From assembly GCF_028621955.1 (NCBI RefSeq), contig NZ_CP117516.1, positions 1,572,001-1,636,000 of the forward strand: 64,000 bases of DNA. Reading direction: 5' to 3'. Each line of letters begins with the position of its first letter. Position 1 is the first letter of the stretch. Shown here one piece after another: positions 61,652-64,000 of the stretch. The notes beneath the pieces were generated by a model that did not search any database, was not told where the DNA came from, and was given only the letters and a program-made list of their open reading frames with translations. Source of the stretch: Erythrobacter sp. BLCC-B19. Its GTDB lineage: Bacteria; Pseudomonadota; Alphaproteobacteria; Sphingomonadales; Sphingomonadaceae. Both the position numbers and the translations under genes were made by a program.

Positions 61652-63385
61652 TCAAGCCGCAAGGCTGATCGGCACGATCTCGCCCGCCAGATAGAGCTTC
61701 TTGGCCTTGGCGCGGGAAAGCTTGCCCGAGCTGGTGCGCGGCAGGGTGCGGGGCGGCACCAGTTCGACGATGCAGCTCATGCCCGTGACCGAACGCACCT
61801 TGTCGGCGATCTGGTCGCGCAAGCGCACGCGCTCTTCCGGGTCGGAGACCTTGCAGTGCACCAGCACCGCGGGGGCTTCCTCGCCGTTTTCCATTTCGAT
61901 CGCGAAAGCGGCGATGTCGCCGTGGTTGAAGCCGGGCAGCTGCTCCACCGCCCACTCGATATCCTGCGGCCAGTGGTTCTTGCCGTTGATGATGATCATG
62001 TCCTTCGCCCGGCCGACGATGAACAGATAGCCATTGGCGGTGTAACCCATGTCGCCGGTGTCGAGCCAGCCGTCGACGAGGCAGTCCTCGGTGGCCTCGG
62101 GGTTGCGGAAATAGGAGTGCATGACGCTCGGCCCGCGGCACCACACCTTGCCGATCTGATGATCGCCGCGGCGCTCGCCATTCTCGCCCTTGATGGCGAC
62201 TTCCATGTCAGGCAGCGCCTTGCCGCAATTGACGATCGCGCGGTAGCGGGCCGGACGCGAGAGATCGCGCGGGGCGCCCGAGAGCCGCTCTTCCTCGACC
62301 AGTTCGACGCGGATACCCTCGCCCGGCGGCATCACGGTGACGGCGAGCACCGCCTCGGCCAAGCCATAGGAGGGGGTGAAGGAGGAGGCCTTGAAGCCCG
62401 CTTCGGCAAAGGCGTTGACGAAGTTCTGCATCACGTCCGGGCGGATCATGTCCGCGCCATTGCCCGCGATGCGCCAGCGCGACAGGTCGAAGCGCTCGGC
62501 CACCTGGCTCTGGCTGGAGATGCGGCGCGCGCAGATGTCGTAGCCGAAGGTGGGGGAATAGGAGAGCGTGTTGCCCGGATTGCGGCTGATCATATCGAGC
62601 CAGGCGAGAGGCCGGCGCGCGAAGGCATCGGGCTTCAGGTAATCGCCCGAAACCTGATTGGCGATCAGCGACAGCAGGCAGCCGACCAGCCCCATGTCGT
62701 GATACCACGGCAGCCAGCTGACGCAGCGGTCATTCTCGCCGAGGTTCATCGTGGTCGAGTGACCATACAGATTATGCAGCAGCGCACGGTGGGTGACGGC
62801 AACGCCGGTGGGGAAGCGGGTCGAGCCGGAGGAATATTGCAGGTAGCAGATATCGTCCGGGCTGGCCTGCGGCAGTTCGCATTCGGGCGCGGGGCGCTCG
62901 CCGAACGCTTGCCAGCTTTCCGCCGCACAACCCTGCCGCGCGGCGGCGGCCTCGGCCATTTCGGCGATCTCTTCGGGGTAGAGCAGCAGCTTGGGGTCCG
63001 AGCTCATCAGCTGCACGGCGAGCTGGTCGATGAAGCTCTCCTTGCCGCCAAAGCTGGTCGGCAGCGGCAGCGGCACCGGCCATGCCCCGGCATAGACGCA
63101 GGCGCAGAACAGCGCAGCAAAATCGGCGCCGGTTTCCGCGATCAGGGCAACGCGGTCTTCCTTGCCGATGCCGGCTACAATCAGGCGGCGCGCCATCACC
63201 AGCGCATCTTCGCGCATGGCGGAATAGGGATAAACCCGCGCCAGCTCCCCGCGCATATCGTGGAAGTTGAGCCCCTTCAGGCTCTGCGCGGCATAGTCGA
63301 TCGCTTCGTTGAAGGTTGCAAATTGCGCACGGATTCGCGGCAGATCGCAGTCATTCGGCGTCGGCGTCAAAGCGGCGTCGGTCAT
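61652..63385 (-). CDS. Fatty acyl-AMP ligase
   Basis: A 577-residue adenylate-forming enzyme of the fatty acyl-AMP ligase group. Conserved features are YLQYSSGSTRFPTGVAVTH (A3), SWLPWYHDMGL, FTPSYGLAEAVLAV and DGWLDTGDMGY. The C-terminal PRTSSGKLSRAKAK carries the catalytic Lys. Such enzymes activate fatty acids for transfer to acyl carrier proteins, for example in lipid or polyketide synthesis; no carrier protein gene is adjacent. ATG 63385 fits the family N terminus; the frame is open farther upstream. Confidence 0.88.
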   Translation of the reverse strand: MTDAALTPTPNDCDLPRIRAQFATFNEAIDYAAQSLKGLNFHDMRGELARVYPYSAMREDALVMARRLIVAGIGKEDRVALIAETGADFAALFCACVYAGAWPVPLPLPTSFGGKESFIDQLAVQLMSSDPKLLLYPEEIAEMAEAAAARQGCAAESWQAFGERPAPECELPQASPDDICYLQYSSGSTRFPTGVAVTHRALLHNLYGHSTTMNLGENDRCVSWLPWYHDMGLVGCLLSLIANQVSGDYLKPDAFARRPLAWLDMISRNPGNTLSYSPTFGYDICARRISSQSQVAERFDLSRWRIAGNGADMIRPDVMQNFVNAFAEAGFKASSFTPSYGLAEAVLAVTVMPPGEGIRVELVEEERLSGAPRDLSRPARYRAIVNCGKALPDMEVAIKGENGERRGDHQIGKVWCRGPSVMHSYFRNPEATEDCLVDGWLDTGDMGYTANGYLFIVGRAKDMIIINGKNHWPQDIEWAVEQLPGFNHGDIAAFAIEMENGEEAPAVLVHCKVSDPEERVRLRDQIADKVRSVTGMSCIVELVPPRTLPRTSSGKLSRAKAKKLYLAGEIVPISLAA

Positions 63386-63528
63386 ATTTTTCAGCGATAC
63401 CCGTAAGTTGCGGCGCGGTTCATGGTGTTGTCCCTCCCGCGCTCTGGCATAACCCCGTGTCGCCGGGCATAGTCCGGCGGCGTCCAATGTTTCGCATTTG
63501 ATAAGGAAAGTGGCACGAATAAGGCGAA

Positions 63529-64000
63529 ATGGTTTCACGTAAAGCGAATTCGTCATCATTCGGTCGTGGGGCCGGACAGGATGAGCGGCCCTCGCGCCGC
63601 GATGCCAGACGGGTGAAACCGCCGCTGGGCGAGGCGCAATTGTGCGATCTGGCGCTGCATTATGCCGCCCGCTTTGCCACCACCGCCGCGCGCCTCGAGG
63701 CCTATCTCGGGCGCAAGATCCGCGAGCGCGGGCTGGCCGAGGATGCAGATGGCCGGACGATAGAGGTCGATATTCCCGCGCTTGTCGCTCGGCTGGTGGA
63801 ACTCGGCTATGTCGATGATGATGCCTATGCCCGGATGCGCGCCCGCGATCTGGGCGGGCGCGGTTATGGTGCAAGGCGGGTCGAGGAAAGCCTGCGCCAT
63901 GCCGGCGTTGGCGAGGCGGTGCGCACGGCCCATGCGCCGGGGGAGGCCGCGAGCCGCCGTGCCGCCATGCTGATGGCGCAGAAACGCAGGATCGGGCCGT
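63529..64000 (+). CDS. recX: Regulatory protein RecX, cut by the window end
   Basis: A reading frame open from ATG 63529 to the window edge (157 codons). It shows RecX-like three-helix repeats: LGEAQLCDLALHYAARF, LEAYLGRKIRERG, LVELGYVDDDAYARMRARDLG and GYGARRVEESLRHAGV. RecX modulates RecA filaments. AAGGCG lies just before the ATG. It is divergent from the acyl-AMP ligase gene across 143 bp. Confidence 0.85.
   Translation, partial: MVSRKANSSSFGRGAGQDERPSRRDARRVKPPLGEAQLCDLALHYAARFATTAARLEAYLGRKIRERGLAEDADGRTIEVDIPALVARLVELGYVDDDAYARMRARDLGGRGYGARRVEESLRHAGVGEAVRTAHAPGEAASRRAAMLMAQKRRIGP

Noticed and set aside
63531..63546. Second parS-like site (GGTTTCACGTAAAGCG)
   Set aside because: Four mismatches to the 16-bp palindrome, asymmetric, and inside the recX coding start.

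Overview
The window is a high-GC, gene-dense stretch of chromosome from an alphaproteobacterium. It most resembles Sphingomonadales, probably the Erythrobacter/Porphyrobacter group. The main reasons are the gene order zinc-ribbon/DUF3426 protein - ftsE - ftsX - DUF218 - plsC - tyrA - hisC - metX - metW, an Oar-like TonB-dependent receptor, HWE-type histidine-kinase signalling, and a bacteriophytochrome with heme oxygenase. The taxon is inferred from gene content only. No phage, IS element, rRNA or CRISPR array was seen. A perfect 16-bp parS site (28998-29013) suggests the region lies in the origin-proximal part of the main chromosome.

Layout. 1-6.5 kb: a sulfated-sugar module, with MFS sugar transporter, mannose-6-phosphate isomerase, sulfatase and ROK regulator on the minus strand, and a divergent formylglycine-generating enzyme that would activate the sulfatase. 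6.5-16.9 kb: tRNA-Leu(GAG), then housekeeping genes for cell division (ftsEX), acyltransfer, tyrosine/histidine/methionine synthesis, a VOC protein, a GST and MsrB. 17-24 kb: envelope biogenesis and quality control (PBP1A, Do protease, HflC/HflK) and the Fe-S carrier Mrp. 24-33.7 kb: a lone IorB-like molybdoenzyme subunit, ferrochelatase, a P450, parS, an SDHAF4-like protein, an RsmB-like methyltransferase, MsrA, an exported methyltransferase-like protein, N-carbamoylputrescine amidase, folK (apparently starting at CTG) and tRNA-Lys(TTT). 33.9-38 kb: membrane protein, queuosine-precursor transporter, CNT nucleoside transporter and a 2-oxoglutarate oxygenase.

38-49 kb is a sensing and uptake region: a large Oar-type TonB-dependent receptor, a MASE1 hybrid histidine kinase, a TonB-like protein, and a bphO-bphP operon (heme oxygenase makes biliverdin, phytochrome HWE kinase binds it). 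That operon has a TGTC-N10-GACA palindrome over a consensus -35, which is the PpsR/CrtJ operator pattern of phototrophic bacteria. 49-54.5 kb holds a PHA-granule-type protein, an XpaC/TelA pair, a DUF389 membrane protein, a lipoprotein and a duplicated AprI/Inh-like protein. 54.5-61.5 kb has a Ser/Thr kinase tail-to-tail with an ECF sigma factor, then a large unknown exported protein with repeated Cys pairs, and a DUF3592 protein. The last part has a fatty acyl-AMP ligase with a small downstream ORF, and a recX cut by the window end.

Best candidates for something undescribed: the ECF sigma/Ser-Thr kinase/large Cys-pair protein/DUF3592 island with its half-site array; the PpsR-type box on the bacteriophytochrome operon; the exported, apparently catalytically complete formylglycine-generating enzyme; and a dispersed three-hairpin repeat whose two copies show compensatory stem changes. 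All long minus- or plus-strand ORFs antisense to these genes were treated as high-GC shadows.
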